Under the pieces are notes generated by a model that was not told the DNA's origin, ran no database searches, and saw nothing but the letters and a program-made list of their open reading frames with translations. DNA of 64,000 nucleotides. Origin: Anopheles merus. Taxonomy: Eukaryota > Arthropoda > Insecta > Diptera > Culicidae. Positions 48,401-58,103 of the stretch are shown here, one piece after another. The translations under genes were made by a program, and so were the position numbers. How positions within the stretch are numbered: position 1 is the first letter of the stretch; every line of letters starts with the position of its first letter. The stretch is taken from the NCBI RefSeq assembly GCF_017562075.2, contig NC_054083.1:13060107-13124106 (forward strand). Reading direction: 5' to 3'.

Positions 48401-51400
48401 CATATAACCAAGATACCGAAAACGCCACCAATTTCTTGTACTAAAAATCCTGTTCCATTAAACAAAGCTAAAAAACTATCAGTCTGGTGGGTTGAGCCAC
48501 ATGGCCACAGAAGCAGCCACTTCAATGTAGTTGATGTCAGATTTTTATGCACGGGCACCCAAATAACCAAATCGTCCTTAACCCACTGTAAAACCACTTC
48601 AAATCCACGTGGGTTTGTGGTGGTCGATTCAGTCGTTAAGGCCCGTGTCTGTGCTCCATCGCATGCGATTTTATCGCACGTGCTGTCAAACGCTTTTTCG
48701 TATAATATTGCGATGATTTGGATGATTTTAATAATATAACGATTATGAAAAATTAAGTTGAGATTGTTCCTACAAAACACCACACATTTAGTTTGACAGA
48801 TAAAATCGGATGCGGCGTCCGACGAAATCAAAATTTTTTGATTCCGTCGTACGACGAAATCGCACGTCCGACGTTATCTGTCAAATCCCATATAAAATTT
48901 TGACAGGCCTTCCGATAAAATCGCATCCGATGGAGCACAGACACGGGCCTAACCCACCAAATTTTAGAACAATCGGAGCTGCCAGTTCCGATCCGATGTA
49001 TTTATCTTGCCCACCCTTAAGCCACCTTTTCCAAAAATGCTTTGAGGAAAAGTTTGATCAAGGGTTGGCTTAGGACAATATGCTGGACAGGATTTTAACT
49101 CCTCGGTTGATTAAATTCATTCACTTACATCACTGCACTTCAACTTCAGCAATATTATTAGTCTATAAACTATGCACCGACCAGCGAAATGGAAAAGTTC
49201 ATTCGCAAGTAAACAAACACACATATACACATATACATAAAACATGTTTGTTTTACAACAAACCAACTTAAACACACACGTTTAATTGCTTCCTTTGCAC
49301 AATTAAATAACATTTTAACACAGGTGAAACATGTTGAGCAAATAAATTGCCCGTGCATAAAAATCTGACTTCAACAACATTGAAGTGGCTGCTTCTGTGG
49401 CCATGTGGCTTAACCCACAAAACTGATAGTTTATTAGCTTTGTTTGATGGAATTGGATTTTTAGTACAAGAAATTGGTGGTGTTTTCGGTATCTTGGTTA
49501 TATGGGCACAATCGTTCAGAATAAACAAGAAGCTTTACCGAGACTTCTTGCTTACAATTTGTACGTCCACACACAGAGTTCGTATACCAAATGTATGGTT
49601 CCGTGTATATGGTTAGGGGCGGTCCCGTGGTACAGTCGTCAACTCGAACGACTCAATAACATGCCCATCATGGGTTCAAGCCCAGATTGAACCGTCCTCC
49701 CGTAGCAAGGATTGACTATCCGGCATGTCCGTGTAGGACGTTACCCCATATAGAAGAAGTATATAGTTAAACCACCGACAAACCGACGTGACACTGGCGT
49801 TACAAAAGTGTCCCACACGGAAGTACTGTCATTTACCAGTGAGGCGAACACTTCTGTCAAAGTAAGCTCTGTTCACTGCTGCTTCGATGTAAACAACTTT
49901 TCTAAATACAAATGGCGAAGGCAGTGTGAGGCAAGATTTTGTGAGAATTATTGGACAAAACACCCAGGAAAATCATTTTATAAGTTTCCAAATCAATGCA
50001 AAAGATGTGAGAAGTACATAAAACAAAACGCATTGGAATTTGCGAAGAAAAACAAAAAGGGGGTTTAGCAGTTTCTTCTCTGTGTCAGTGTAGTAAGCGA
50101 ATCATTATGGAGATGGCGCTAGTGTTTAACGTATTTTCATTTGAAATAAGTAGACAACTTTTGAAGCTCATTTTGTTCGAAGTGTCACGTCGGTTTGTTG
50201 GTGGTTAAACGTCTCGCTTAGCATATCGCTCTTATAAAAAGTGTATGATCGGTTATAAAATTATTAGACGAAGGAGAATATTGTCAAAGGATTGATAAAT
50301 AAGGTGGCTAATTACATTGGGGCCCTTTCCGTTTTAAGTTCGTAGACTGAAATATCAGCCTGTCAGCTGTTTGCATTGTATAGGAGTTTTCGAGCAGCTA
50401 TCAAAGTGGATGTAAGGTGGGCTTATCTCAATCGGTATGTATTTAGAAGGCTGATTTTTATTGCTTCTGCTTCTGAACGAAGATTTTAAGAGTGTATTCA
50501 GTGTAGAAAAGTCGCCGGAAAGCAGAAAAAAAGTTTTCACCCGTTCTGTCAGAAAGTGATGTTCAAATTTGGTTATAAAAACAGACTATGAGACCACCTG
50601 AACTACATACATTTGGATTCTAGATTCTAGATTCCAGATAGTTCCACCATCTGATCTCTTTAATGCACCTTGTGATAAATGAAAACACCATCTTATTTTG
50701 CCATTTCTTCGAGCAGATGCTCGAATCTAATTTTAGCTTTGATGCTAAAATAATCTAGATTAAAAATCGCAGGCTAGTTTTGTGTCCGGTTTTGTAAGGA
50801 GTGTTTACATGATTTCAGCCTCCAACTGTCAAACTCCATACAAAAAAGCTGACTAGAATCGCAAAGGGCCCCATTAATGTAAGTTGTGTTTAAAGAGTCT
50901 TTCAACACACTCCAAAATTTCGGGTGAGAAATTCACAGATAGAAATTAATAACTAACATAACTTCAAAATAATACATTTACCGATTCCGATGCAGTAACG
51001 ATCATATAATAACATAAATATACTGGGTGGCTGAAATTCTGAAAGTATCATCAATGAAACTACCATTTAAAAATAAAATAAAAATGACTTAGTGTAAGAG
51101 AAATTTGAGCTTTATGCTCGTTTTACGTATTGACAGACAACTCAAAATTTCAGCTGATAATTTATTGGAAATGGAATTTAAATAGACTCTTTTGTTCAGC
51201 TTTAAAATTACTCAGGAATCATGTTGAAAGTATTTTTTCTATGTGTAATGTCGCCTTGGGGTTTTCTGGTAATTTACAACAACACTAAACTAAATAAACT
51301 ATACGTGTGTAAACCAAAGATCGTTCTTTTTTTTAAAACTGTACATGGTTATCAAACTAAGACAAAAAAGCAAACAAAAATAAACTATAAGTGTATAACT

Positions 51401-53165
51401 GTCACATTACATAATTTTGAAAATTCTTCTGTACATTTTAAAATTTATAACAAGAAACTTATCTGAAGTTGATTTAAAGCAATTATTCTTCTTCTTTTTG
51501 GCTCAACAACCGTTGTTGGTCAAGGCCTGCCTGGGGTTGGCTTTCAATGACTTTTGGATTACTCCCCCATAGCACGATAGTCAGTCCCACGTATGGCGAT
51601 TTAAAGCAATACTGTTGTGTAAAATAACTTATGTATGCCCCGGTTTAAGTTTTTATGTCGCCTTTAGTGGAAATATGTTTGTTTTGCTACGATTTAATAA
51701 TTTTTATCTATTTGAAATTAGGTGATTGTCTACATAACAGAGCCTTATACGAGATGGTAAAGTATGATTGAACTGAACTCGTGGTCATTTCGCAATGTAA
51801 AACCTCTTCAATCCAAAATAATTTAAAAGAAAAAGAAAAAAAAATCATGTAGAATAATATCCGAAAATTAAATTGTCTGTTAAATGTGAAATGTTGTTAA
51901 ATTAAAACGAAAATGATTCTCCTATTGAAAAACATACAGAAATAATACTCTTTTCTATTTAAAAAAAATCTTATAAAGCCATTGATTCCAATTCTTTTCA
52001 TTTAGCCTGTAATTACGACTTAATGCGCCACTTAACAACATACCCGTCATGGGTTCAAGTCCCGTGCCATGGACCGTGCTCCCATACATAGTACTGACTA
52101 TTATATGAGCAATCAATATGTCATTGAAAGCCAAGTCAAGTCCACTAGTGGTGCAGGCAGCCCTTAACCAACAACGCTTGTTGTGCCAAAGAAAAAGAAG
52201 TTTCTAACTGAGTCGTCTGTGATGAAACCGTTCTACCTAGCATTTGTAAAACTCCCAAGCAATTAAGCTATCTATCTAGTTGGCTCTAGCAGTGGGACGT
52301 TCCTGACGGAATACAAACTGGTTTTATCGAATGTTTGTGTTAGCAAAGATCAGAATCATACGCACTGCCAAATGTGCAACAAATATGGGTCGATTTAAAT
52401 TGCAACAGTTAAGTAAAAAACTTCACATAAAATTATAAGGGCAGACTCTTTTAGTCAATAAGTTTTAGAACACTTAGTAATATGACTTCTTATTAAGAAT
52501 TCCTGTAATAACAAACTACAGCCCATTTCAAACGTTCAAAAATATCTACCACTTATGTACCGATTTGGTTTGGTTGAATGTACTGTCAATCCAACGCCCA
52601 AGAGATGGATGAAGCAAAATGGAATTTGTGTAGCGCTGCATTTGCAACGTGTATGAGGCATCGAAACGAAACGAATTTACCATATCCAACATCTTGCACG
52701 CGGTGGAAAAATGATGCATTCACTAGCGCCCCGGAGCTATTAGCGAGTACATTTAGTGCGGTAACTGCTCAAATAGGCCCATCATACCCGGTAGCCATTT
52801 AATTCATTTCCTTGTTTTAATCTTCCTCCGATCGGGGCACACCAATGCTACGATTGCCCCGCCGGCCGCCCGCGATCATCGCTTCCCCCCTTTCGGCTGC
52901 TGGTGCCGCTGCTTGGGCCGCTTCTGAGCGAAAAGCGGCCGATGACGCGAAAGTAAGATCGGTCCGATTGACTTACCTCTTTATCATCCTGATTGTGCTG
53001 GTTGTTGTAGTACGTCTTGAGCGTCAGCTTGGTTCCGCACCGTTTGCACTTGAAGCAGCCGGAGTGGAAGAAAGTAAAATCTTTCAGCGGGCCCACCCTA
53101 TCCACCTGGTAAACGATTTCGCTGCACCGGAGGCACGTTGATTCGTAGAAATTCGGTCGGTACAT
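39474..53165 (-). CDS. Hil: hillarin: LIM plus transglutaminase-like (W180) protein
   Basis: A cytoskeleton-associated protein of the hillarin/kyphoscoliosis peptidase family; the fly protein interacts with the septin Pnut. Ten exons join in frame: 53165-52977, 43148-43004, 42204-42011, 41927-41811, 41737-40992, 40827-40487, 40414-40140, 40062-39949, 39869-39706 and 39660-39474, giving 823 residues. A LIM domain covers residues 11-69. Zinc ligands C11, C14, H34, C37, C40 and C43 come from exon 1, and C66 and H69 from exon 2, which requires the two exons to be joined across a 9.8 kb intron. A charged coiled coil (about 180-280) precedes the transglutaminase-like fold (about 380-490). The catalytic Cys, His and Asp positions read T424, N467 and Q482. 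M1 is the first in-frame ATG. The last intron (45 nt, weak acceptor) is uncertain. Confidence 0.9.
42205..42241 (-). repeat. (CT)n tract serving as acceptor pyrimidine tract of hillarin exon 3
   Basis: On the sense strand a CT microsatellite runs almost into the CAG acceptor at 42205, so the polypyrimidine tract is itself a simple repeat. Confidence 0.7.
42205..43003 (-). other. hillarin intron 2, no gene
   Basis: Short open frames without recognisable domains. Nothing else seen apart from the CT tract at its 3' end. Confidence 0.6.
43149..44041 (-). other. hillarin intron 1, 3' part; Spt5 3' flank
   Basis: No gene. A minus-strand AATAAA at 43812-43817, about 225 bases past the Spt5 stop, is a plausible Spt5 poly(A) signal inside the hillarin intron. 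Confidence 0.6.
44042..47320 (-). CDS. Spt5: transcription elongation factor SPT5 (DSIF large subunit)
   Basis: With Spt4 it forms DSIF, which clamps RNA polymerase II and mediates promoter-proximal pausing and processive elongation. A single uninterrupted frame gives 1092 residues, the usual size for animals. In order: a Ser/Arg-rich then strongly acidic N-terminus (residues 1-140); the NGN domain near 218-305, starting at PNLWMVKCRIGEEKATALLL; then several KOW domains, the first near 313-345 (KPKQWVRLKRGIYKDDIAQV) and later ones around GDHVKVLAGRYEGETGLIV, VKVMEGPHTGRDGEIKHLY and IRITGGPYKGAVGIVKDAT. A C-terminal repeat region follows with five GS-x-TP units (GSKTP, GSQTP, GSRTP, GSMTP, GSMTP), which are P-TEFb target type, then a Ser/Pro-rich stretch and a last KOW-like module. 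It is intronless and lies wholly inside the first coding intron of hillarin, on the same strand. Confidence 0.97.
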   Translation of the reverse strand: MSDSGSGSDADSVASNRSRKSGGSNRSVSRSVSRSPQRSRSPSTSQSDNERPRKKQRKDRRRLDDDDDDDEEEAEDEQEPEGEDLDSEEYDEEEEDDDDNRRGGRKKKKKQERFGGFIIDEAEVDDEVDEDDEWEDGAQEMGIVSNEIEEVGQTAREIENRRRGTNLWDSHKEDELAEYLKRKYADASVARRQFGDGGEEMSDEITQQTLLPGIKDPNLWMVKCRIGEEKATALLLMRKFLTYQNTDQPMQIKSVVAPESVKGYIYIEAYKQAHVKSAINNVGNLRVGIWKQEMVPIKDMTDILKVVKEQTGLKPKQWVRLKRGIYKDDIAQVDYVDLAQNQVHLKLLPRIDYTRLRGALRATQTEESSDAKRKKRRPAAKSFDPEAIRAIGGELTSDGDFLIFEGNRYSRKGFLYKAFTMSAVLADGVKPTLAELERFEEQPEEINIELAVSSKEDPVTAHSFSMGDNVEVCVGDLMNLQAKIIAIDGSLITVMPKHEELRDPLIFKAAELRKYFKTGDHVKVLAGRYEGETGLIVRVEPSRIVLVSDLTMHELEVLPRDLQLCTDMATGVDSLGIYQWGDLVQLDAQTVGVIVRLERENFHVLGMHGKVIECKPTALQKRRENRNTIALDWDQNQIRRKDIVKVMEGPHTGRDGEIKHLYRNLAFLHSRMYTENGGIFVVKTRHLQLAGGNKNPMQNSNPMMSPFGGGIMSPRIHSPMHPSGGRGGGGGGPTRGGRGGGRGGARVSRDREILGRTIRITGGPYKGAVGIVKDATETTARVELHSSCQTISVDRNHIAIVDGGATKAGSVSSYMRTPSRTPAGSYGAQTPVYSGSKTPLHGSQTPQYDPGSRTPYGSMTPSHDGSMTPRHGAWDPTVSNTPARSNDFDFMEEPSPSPGYNPSTPGYQINTPYAPHTPGNMFNADNYSPYQASPNPSPSPYQVGGYIGTPSPSAYSPATPGAPASPYNPQTPGAGLDPQLGDWFTTDIEVTIRSHGDSDLSGQTGIIRTVNNGDCVVFLPEEDHCVTVPLSNLQPVLPEPGEKFKVIVGEDRETVGEFIDMSGSNEAVVMINGQSTLIPMNYMARYREPTKN
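47770..47957 (+). repeat. dispersed repeat, copy 2, with a direct repeat
   Basis: Bases 47770-47890 match 29259-29355. Bases 47909-47957 (CTTAACCCACTGTAAAGCCA) match 48568-48616 in the same orientation, tying this block to the fold-back element that follows. Confidence 0.65.
48399..49506. mobile_element. fold-back structure with 159-bp inverted arms
   Basis: Arms 48399-48557 and 49348-49506 are inverted copies, roughly 90 percent identical by eye, separated by 790 bases that include the MITE at 48640-48949. Read outward, both arms keep an open frame containing the shared peptide LTSTTLKWLLLWPCG, but no family was recognised. It may be a foldback element or two opposed copies of one repeat. 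Confidence 0.7.
48640..48949. mobile_element. 310-bp MITE with 37-bp terminal inverted repeats and TAA duplication
   Basis: Starts GGCCCGTGTCTGTGCTCC. The first 37 bases match the inverted last 37 at 36 positions. Flanked by TAA at 48637-48639 and 48950-48952. An inner palindrome (48791-48888) contains repeated GACGAAATC units. TAA fits a TWA-type (PIF/Harbinger-like) duplication; the superfamily is inferred. Non-coding. Confidence 0.85.
49616..49759 (+). mobile_element. SINE200-type SINE, short form
   Basis: Begins GGGGCGGTCCCGTGGTACAG, carries the same A- and B-box-like sequences as 3457-3680 and ends in AGAAGAAG. Flanked by TATATGGTTA (49606-49615) and TATATAGTTA (49760-49769), a 10-base duplication with one mismatch. 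It lacks part of the central and 3' body of the longer copy. Its right duplication abuts the TIR element. Confidence 0.85.
49771..50204 (+). mobile_element. THAP-bearing TIR element, Kolobok-like, most complete copy
   Basis: Terminal inverted repeats of about 25 bases (left ACCACCGACAAACC, right its inverted form) and TTAA on both sides (49767-49770 and 50205-50208); a TAA duplication is an equally possible reading because the ends are palindromic with the flank. An 86-codon open frame (49808-50068, first codon GTG) contains C-x4-C followed by GKSFYKFPNQCKRCEKYIK. That resembles the first half of a THAP zinc finger (C-x4-C, SFHKFP, then a basic helix); the second half (C-x2-H) is missing. THAP plus TTAA is the known combination for Kolobok transposons, so this is likely an internally deleted, non-autonomous relative. 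Confidence 0.7.
51484..51597 (-). mobile_element. 5'-truncated SINE, reverse
   Basis: Matches the 3' half of the SINE at 3457-3680, with the AAG tail at its left end. Flanked by an exact 13-base duplication GATTTAAAGCAAT at 51471-51483 and 51598-51610, so it is a separate insertion that was truncated on arrival. Confidence 0.85.
52012..52200 (+). mobile_element. SINE200-type SINE, diverged copy
   Basis: Contains ATACCCGTCATGGGTTCAAG and ends TTGTGCCAAAGAAAAAGAAG, matching the 3457-3680 copy. The first 30 or so bases are missing and no clear target duplication remains, so it is an older copy. Confidence 0.75.
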
Positions 53166-56100
53166 GATGCTGCCGTCGTTGGTTCCCTTGATGGATGAAT
53201 TAATCCACAAGCGAACGGTCGCCTCGGTTCGATGTGCTCGGGTCGCGGAATGGGGCTTGCCACTGCACTTGTTGGTGGTTGTTTGTTTTGTCGGACTTTT
53301 CTTGCCTGCTGCACTCACTGACACTTTACTGTCTTGGAAGGCTCGCACATCACATACACACACACTCAATCACACACACTCACAAAAAGCGGTCGTCGGT
53401 GCACCAAATTTGATCTCACTCCTGCACCGCGAGCGAGCGTCTTTCTGCTTTTCCTTAATTCTTTATGGTTTTTGTTTTCTTCACTCACACGATCGTTGAT
53501 CCACTTCTTACTTCTCCGGTGCAATCAAATACAGGAAGAAAACAGTCACAAAAAAACAAGAGGGGAAATTAACTTACATTAAACAACAAGAAATTATGAT
53601 CTATTTTTCTTCTTCCTCGTTACTCTCCGTCACAAGTCTGGCCTGTCGGCTGCCACAACGAAAGTGGAGTCAAAGCCACTTGTTTCGTACCCACTTTCGC
53701 GAAGTGATGGGATTTTAATCGCAACGGTCACTGATCCAACCGTCACCGTTAAAATCCGCAATGTTTCTTCGTCTATGTCCGTCGCTTTTTTGTTTGTACA
53801 TTTTCCACCTTGGCCGCACCTCCGCACTCGATTGTTCTTTGGCGCGGAGAAGACCTGGTTTTTTTCGAATCGATCAATAATTGGAAACACTTTTAATACT
53901 TGCGATCGGTCGAACACAACACAACCAAGTACCGAATTGCTGCAAGCTACGATAATGTTTTTTTCCGGTTTTGTGATGCACTTCACAGGTGCCCCAAAAC
54001 CGCAACACCACTACAAACAAGGCAATTGCACTGTTATAACCGTTAATGCTATGCAAACCGTGGTACGGATGATGATGGACGTTCTATCCATCACACCATC
54101 CACACCACCGGTCCTGTGTTGTGCAGCACTACATAAATTATCCAATCCACGCTGAAGATATCTGCTGATGCACGGAGTCGGGGGCAAGAAAAAGACGGCA
54201 CAAGACGCATTTTTTTGTTAGCTAGTCGTTGTTTTGGTTGCTGCTGCTGCGGTGGTTATAGCTGTGCAGTGTGCCGATCGCGGCACAATAGGGGCACGCG
54301 CATGCCGTACTATACAGTTCTCCTCTTCTTGGATTTTCACGCTCTGGAAAACTCTAGCGCATTGCCGCCACCGTCCCCATCATCATCATCGTACGCGTTG
54401 ATTCGGGAACTGATCCCGCCCAGAGGATCGTACTGAATCGAATCAATCTGTACACCCAACCACGCCTTCCCCTCTCCAACCATCCCGCTTGGGCAGAGAG
54501 TCGATCGTTAGCGACGAAGATCGGATTTACGCAATTGCCGGGCACCGGGGTTTTTGGGAAAGCGAATCGGCGTAGTAAATGGCCACCCTTGTAGAGGCGG
54601 AATTATAGTAATACTGGCGGTGCGATTGCTTTTCCACCGAGCGAGTGGACACATAGAAACACAGCGCTCGAGATTCGCTCGGATCGTTTGCAGTGCAGCG
54701 ATCGTAGTTTTGTGAATGTGAAGAAAGGGAATGCGCGAGCCGAAAGGGTTTGTTAGCTAAGCCACGGAACTGGCGTTAGGATGATGGACAGTGGAGGGCC
54801 AGTGGATTGGAATATGTCTCAGCACTGTGTGATCGGGAAAGAAAAAGCCTAAAATTGAGGTGGAGAAATAGGAAATAAACAACGATCGGAGAAGAGAACG
54901 ATTGAGCGATTAGGGCAAAAGCAGCACTACTGCCGGCTACACTGTCCGTTGTTGAAGTTCATAAAGGGGTTTAGAGGAATTTTATGGACCTTCTCCTTTA
55001 TGCTGGACATTATTTTCAATATTTTAGCTCTTCTCATCACGCCATTCAATGCACTTACTCGATACAGGGTACCACATAAACAGCCTCATGTTTAATACGC
55101 GCGCCGTTGCTTCTTTCTGCACGCTGTTTTTGGGGGCTATGATGAGCACTGTAATTCGCGAATCTCGAGTTTTCGCGAACCGTACCCTGTCCCCCGCTGG
55201 ACGCACATACAAGCAGTGATCGCAACCGACCGGACGTGACGGACCTGCGCCAGGTTGTGGCCGGCGAAAGAGAGCGAGAAATTGGAGAGGAAGTTAATTT
55301 AAAGTTTCACTTTAAATCGTGTCACACAAGCGGCCGGGTATTGCTGTTTTTTCCATTAAAAAGTGGTTAGTTTTATGCTTTCGTACACTTTCTCACACAC
55401 TGCACCCCATGTACGGCCACCGCACTCCCTCCTTTTCCGCACACGCTGTCCACACTCCACGGTTTTCTAGCAGCAGATCGCGGTTCGGGTGGCCAGTCAC
55501 AGATTTTTTGGGCGCTGGCGCTAGATGATTCCACCGCCAATTTCGGTTCGCCAGAGCGGACAGGTCTGAACTTCTCGAAGCTGCCGTTTTATTACATCCC
55601 GCCGTCTCACTTTTCTCGCTCTCTTTTTTTCACTTTCGCACGTACTTTCTTTCCCTTTCGCTCGCGCGATCGTGGCTCGGATTTGGCTAGCCGTTCGCGG
55701 CGGTTTTGTTCGATACTACTTGTTGCTGCGGTACATAATGATTGAAAAACTCGTTTCACTCCATTCCATTTTTCCGCTGGAGCGCTGGAGCCGGAGCAAG
55801 AGTTTCTTCGCGAAAAGCACCCCCTCCCAGCCCACCCCAACCCAACACGGTCGAACGGGACTGCTCGGGTGGGCTCCTCGCGGTGGCAGAGCGGCGTCCC
55901 ACGGGCACTGGGCACACTCTGTGGCAAGTGGGCACAAATAAGCGGCGTGTATGTGTGTGTTTGTGTAAGCGTAAGCGTGTTGTATGTGTGCGCACGTGCA
56001 CGAGCAGTGCCAGAACATGTATGGCTATTCTGGGGCTGTGTGGAGCTTTGAACGGTCGGAGCACCGAGCTGTGTGCCTGATCCGGATGACGCTACGCGAC

Positions 56101-57408
56101 TACTACTGGCCGAGCTTTCTGCACACGCTGCTCCAACCCTTTGGGCGGATCACTCCCCGTTTAGCTTTTTCTTGTACTGCCGTTTGCTCGCTGGCACAGC
56201 TAGCTTCCATTGAACGCACTCTCGCACAGCTCCAGCGAACCGAATGCGGGGTGGAATGCCTTTCTCTGTGCCTTTCGCTCCGTCCGGAGCTCTCCGCGCT
56301 TACGAGTTGGGATGTTCGCATTAATTTATCACTCCCTGTTTCGGGCGGCCCTTTTCTCTCGGCTGCCTGTGTGCGCCCGAATGGAGAAAGTTTAGCTGCA
56401 CCGGTTGTCTCTCTTTCTTCGCATAGCTCGGGGTTTGCTTTTTTTCTTCTTTCCATCTCCCCGAAGCCCAATACCCACTTGTCCGCGCACAAACCCTGGT
56501 TTTGCGTGAACTCTGACACCCTTTTTGCTTGAATGTGTCGTCTTTCTTTACCTTCGTTACATTTTTATTGCAATTAAAAGAATTTGCTGCAAATTTAATG
56601 CCCATACAACTACACCCGCTCTATGTATTGTTCAATTAACAGCGGCTGGCCGGCAAATCTGTCACCAACGAATGAATGCATGGAAAGTAAGAGTTGTCTT
56701 CCGCAAATACCGGGGAAGGCCATCGCACCATTCCGGCGATCCCCTTGCCCACTCCCCAAGAAGCGACTGGTTTTGCGCCATTCCATTTTCGATGCGTCCA
56801 CCAAGAAACCAAGAAACAGGAAGCGTTGTCATGCAACTGTGACGTACTTTCCCAGGCCCAAACAACCGTTAGCTGCATACCGGCTGTGAGTGGTAGGTTC
56901 ACATTTTGACCACTTGACACGTGTGGCGGCCCCCCGCTTTGTGGCGGTAACAAGTTTGGTCAGTTCGGGTGTCGATCATTCGCTTGCGGGGAATGATGAT
57001 TGTTAATAGATTTCGATTATCGTGTCTCGATAGGCGATCACGTAGACATATTTTTTTCAACCATAAACCGATTACAGCCATTCGACTGCAAGCCTTTTAT
57101 ACAATTTAGGGGTGTGAAATACGATATTCATTTGAATTATTGAAAGATTTATTTCAATTAACGTCTGTGAAGCAGCTTTGATCACATAAAGAAGGAACCA
57201 AAAAGCATCCAACAAATGAACAAGTGCTTCCCAAAGCTAAGTGTTGCTTAAAAATACCTTAGCCACACAGATTGCACAACAAATCGTTTGAACATGTGAT
57301 CAGGCAACTCCTTCTGATCCGAAGCCTGCAGATTTCATTTTTATTAATATAATTATTGATTTGTGTGTCAGCTATGTTGTTATTTTGATAAACAAATTCA
57401 TAGTTTAC
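53166..57408. other. hillarin 5' region; no coding gene supported
   Basis: Directly upstream of the LIM exon the frame stays open for about 200 bases but has no ATG before M1, consistent with 5' UTR. Several compositionally biased, CT- and GC-rich patches (55.6-56.5 kb) look promoter-like rather than coding. Open frames on both strands show no domains. Confidence 0.5.
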
Positions 57409-57495
57409 TAACTTACTTACTTATCCGGCACTACAACCGCTTTGCGGTCTTGGCCTGCCTCAGCAGTGTCCGAAACCGCTCACGGTCTCAACATG
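57409..57495 (-). mobile_element. retrotransposon 3'-end fragment with (TAAG)n tail
   Basis: An 87-base fragment reading, on minus, through GGCAGGCCAAGACCGCAAAG to a TAAGTAAG tail. Flanked by TAGTTTAC at 57401-57408 and 57496-57503. Likely a truncated non-LTR element or SINE; the family is not certain. Confidence 0.65.
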
Positions 57496-57503
57496 TAGTT
57501 TAC

Positions 57504-57907
57504 AGTTTACATAGTTTACATAGTCAATACTTTACATGACAAATATAAAAAGGATAGGATAAACACTTTATGGTTTTTATGGCACAAATTGAAAAATCGT
57601 AGGCGTTTGAAACAAATCTATATTTTGTAAATATTTTTTTAAGTAAAAAGTTGTATATTATTGAGATACATTGATATTTTTGAAATGCTTGATGAATTAT
57701 TTCGACAGTGAAATTTTCTCGGCATGGATTTCTACGCATACGCGAGCGATTTCATCAGAAAAAAATATCAAGACAGAACATTTGACAAATAATTCTCATC
57801 CATTATTATGACTTCATATTGATTGCCTCATTGCTATCTCAAGAACATATCCATTGCAATAAGCTGTAGTTTTGATAGTTTATTTGCGCTTTACATCTTA
57901 AACGTCC
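57504..57907. other. AT-rich spacer, nothing seen
   Basis: No gene or recognisable element. Confidence 0.5.
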
Positions 57908-58090
57908 GGGGCGGTCCCGTGATACAGTCGTCAACTCGAACGACTCAATAACATGCCCGTCATGGGTTCAAGCCTAAAATGGACTGTAGCAAGGATTGAC
58001 AGTCCTGCTGTATGGTAATGAATGAAGACTCGAAAGCCTGTATAGGCCGGCATGTCCGCGTAGGACGTTACGCCAAATAGAAGAAGAAGA
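57908..58090 (+). mobile_element. SINE200-type SINE, forward
   Basis: Begins GGGGCGGTCCCGTGATACAG and ends in (GAA)n. Flanked by ATCTTAAACGTCC (57895-57907) and ATCTTAAAGGTCC (58091-58103), a 13-base duplication with one mismatch. Intermediate in length between the long (224 bp) and short (144 bp) copies here. Confidence 0.88.
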
Positions 58091-58103
58091 TCTTAAAGGT
58101 CCA

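Larger units (their letters stand above)
47321..52976. other. hillarin intron 1, 5' part; repeat cluster
   Basis: The first 150 bases or so probably hold the Spt5 5' UTR and promoter. Beyond that are dispersed repeats, a fold-back structure, MITEs, three SINE copies and a THAP-bearing TIR element, listed separately. From 50.2 to 51.4 kb and after 52.2 kb the sequence is AT-rich with no gene recognised. Confidence 0.7.

Noticed and set aside
52848..53369. Longer N-terminus for hillarin upstream of MYRPNF
   Set aside because: The open frame extends about 68 codons upstream, but its apparent start is TTG and no ATG occurs before M1, so it is treated as 5' UTR.
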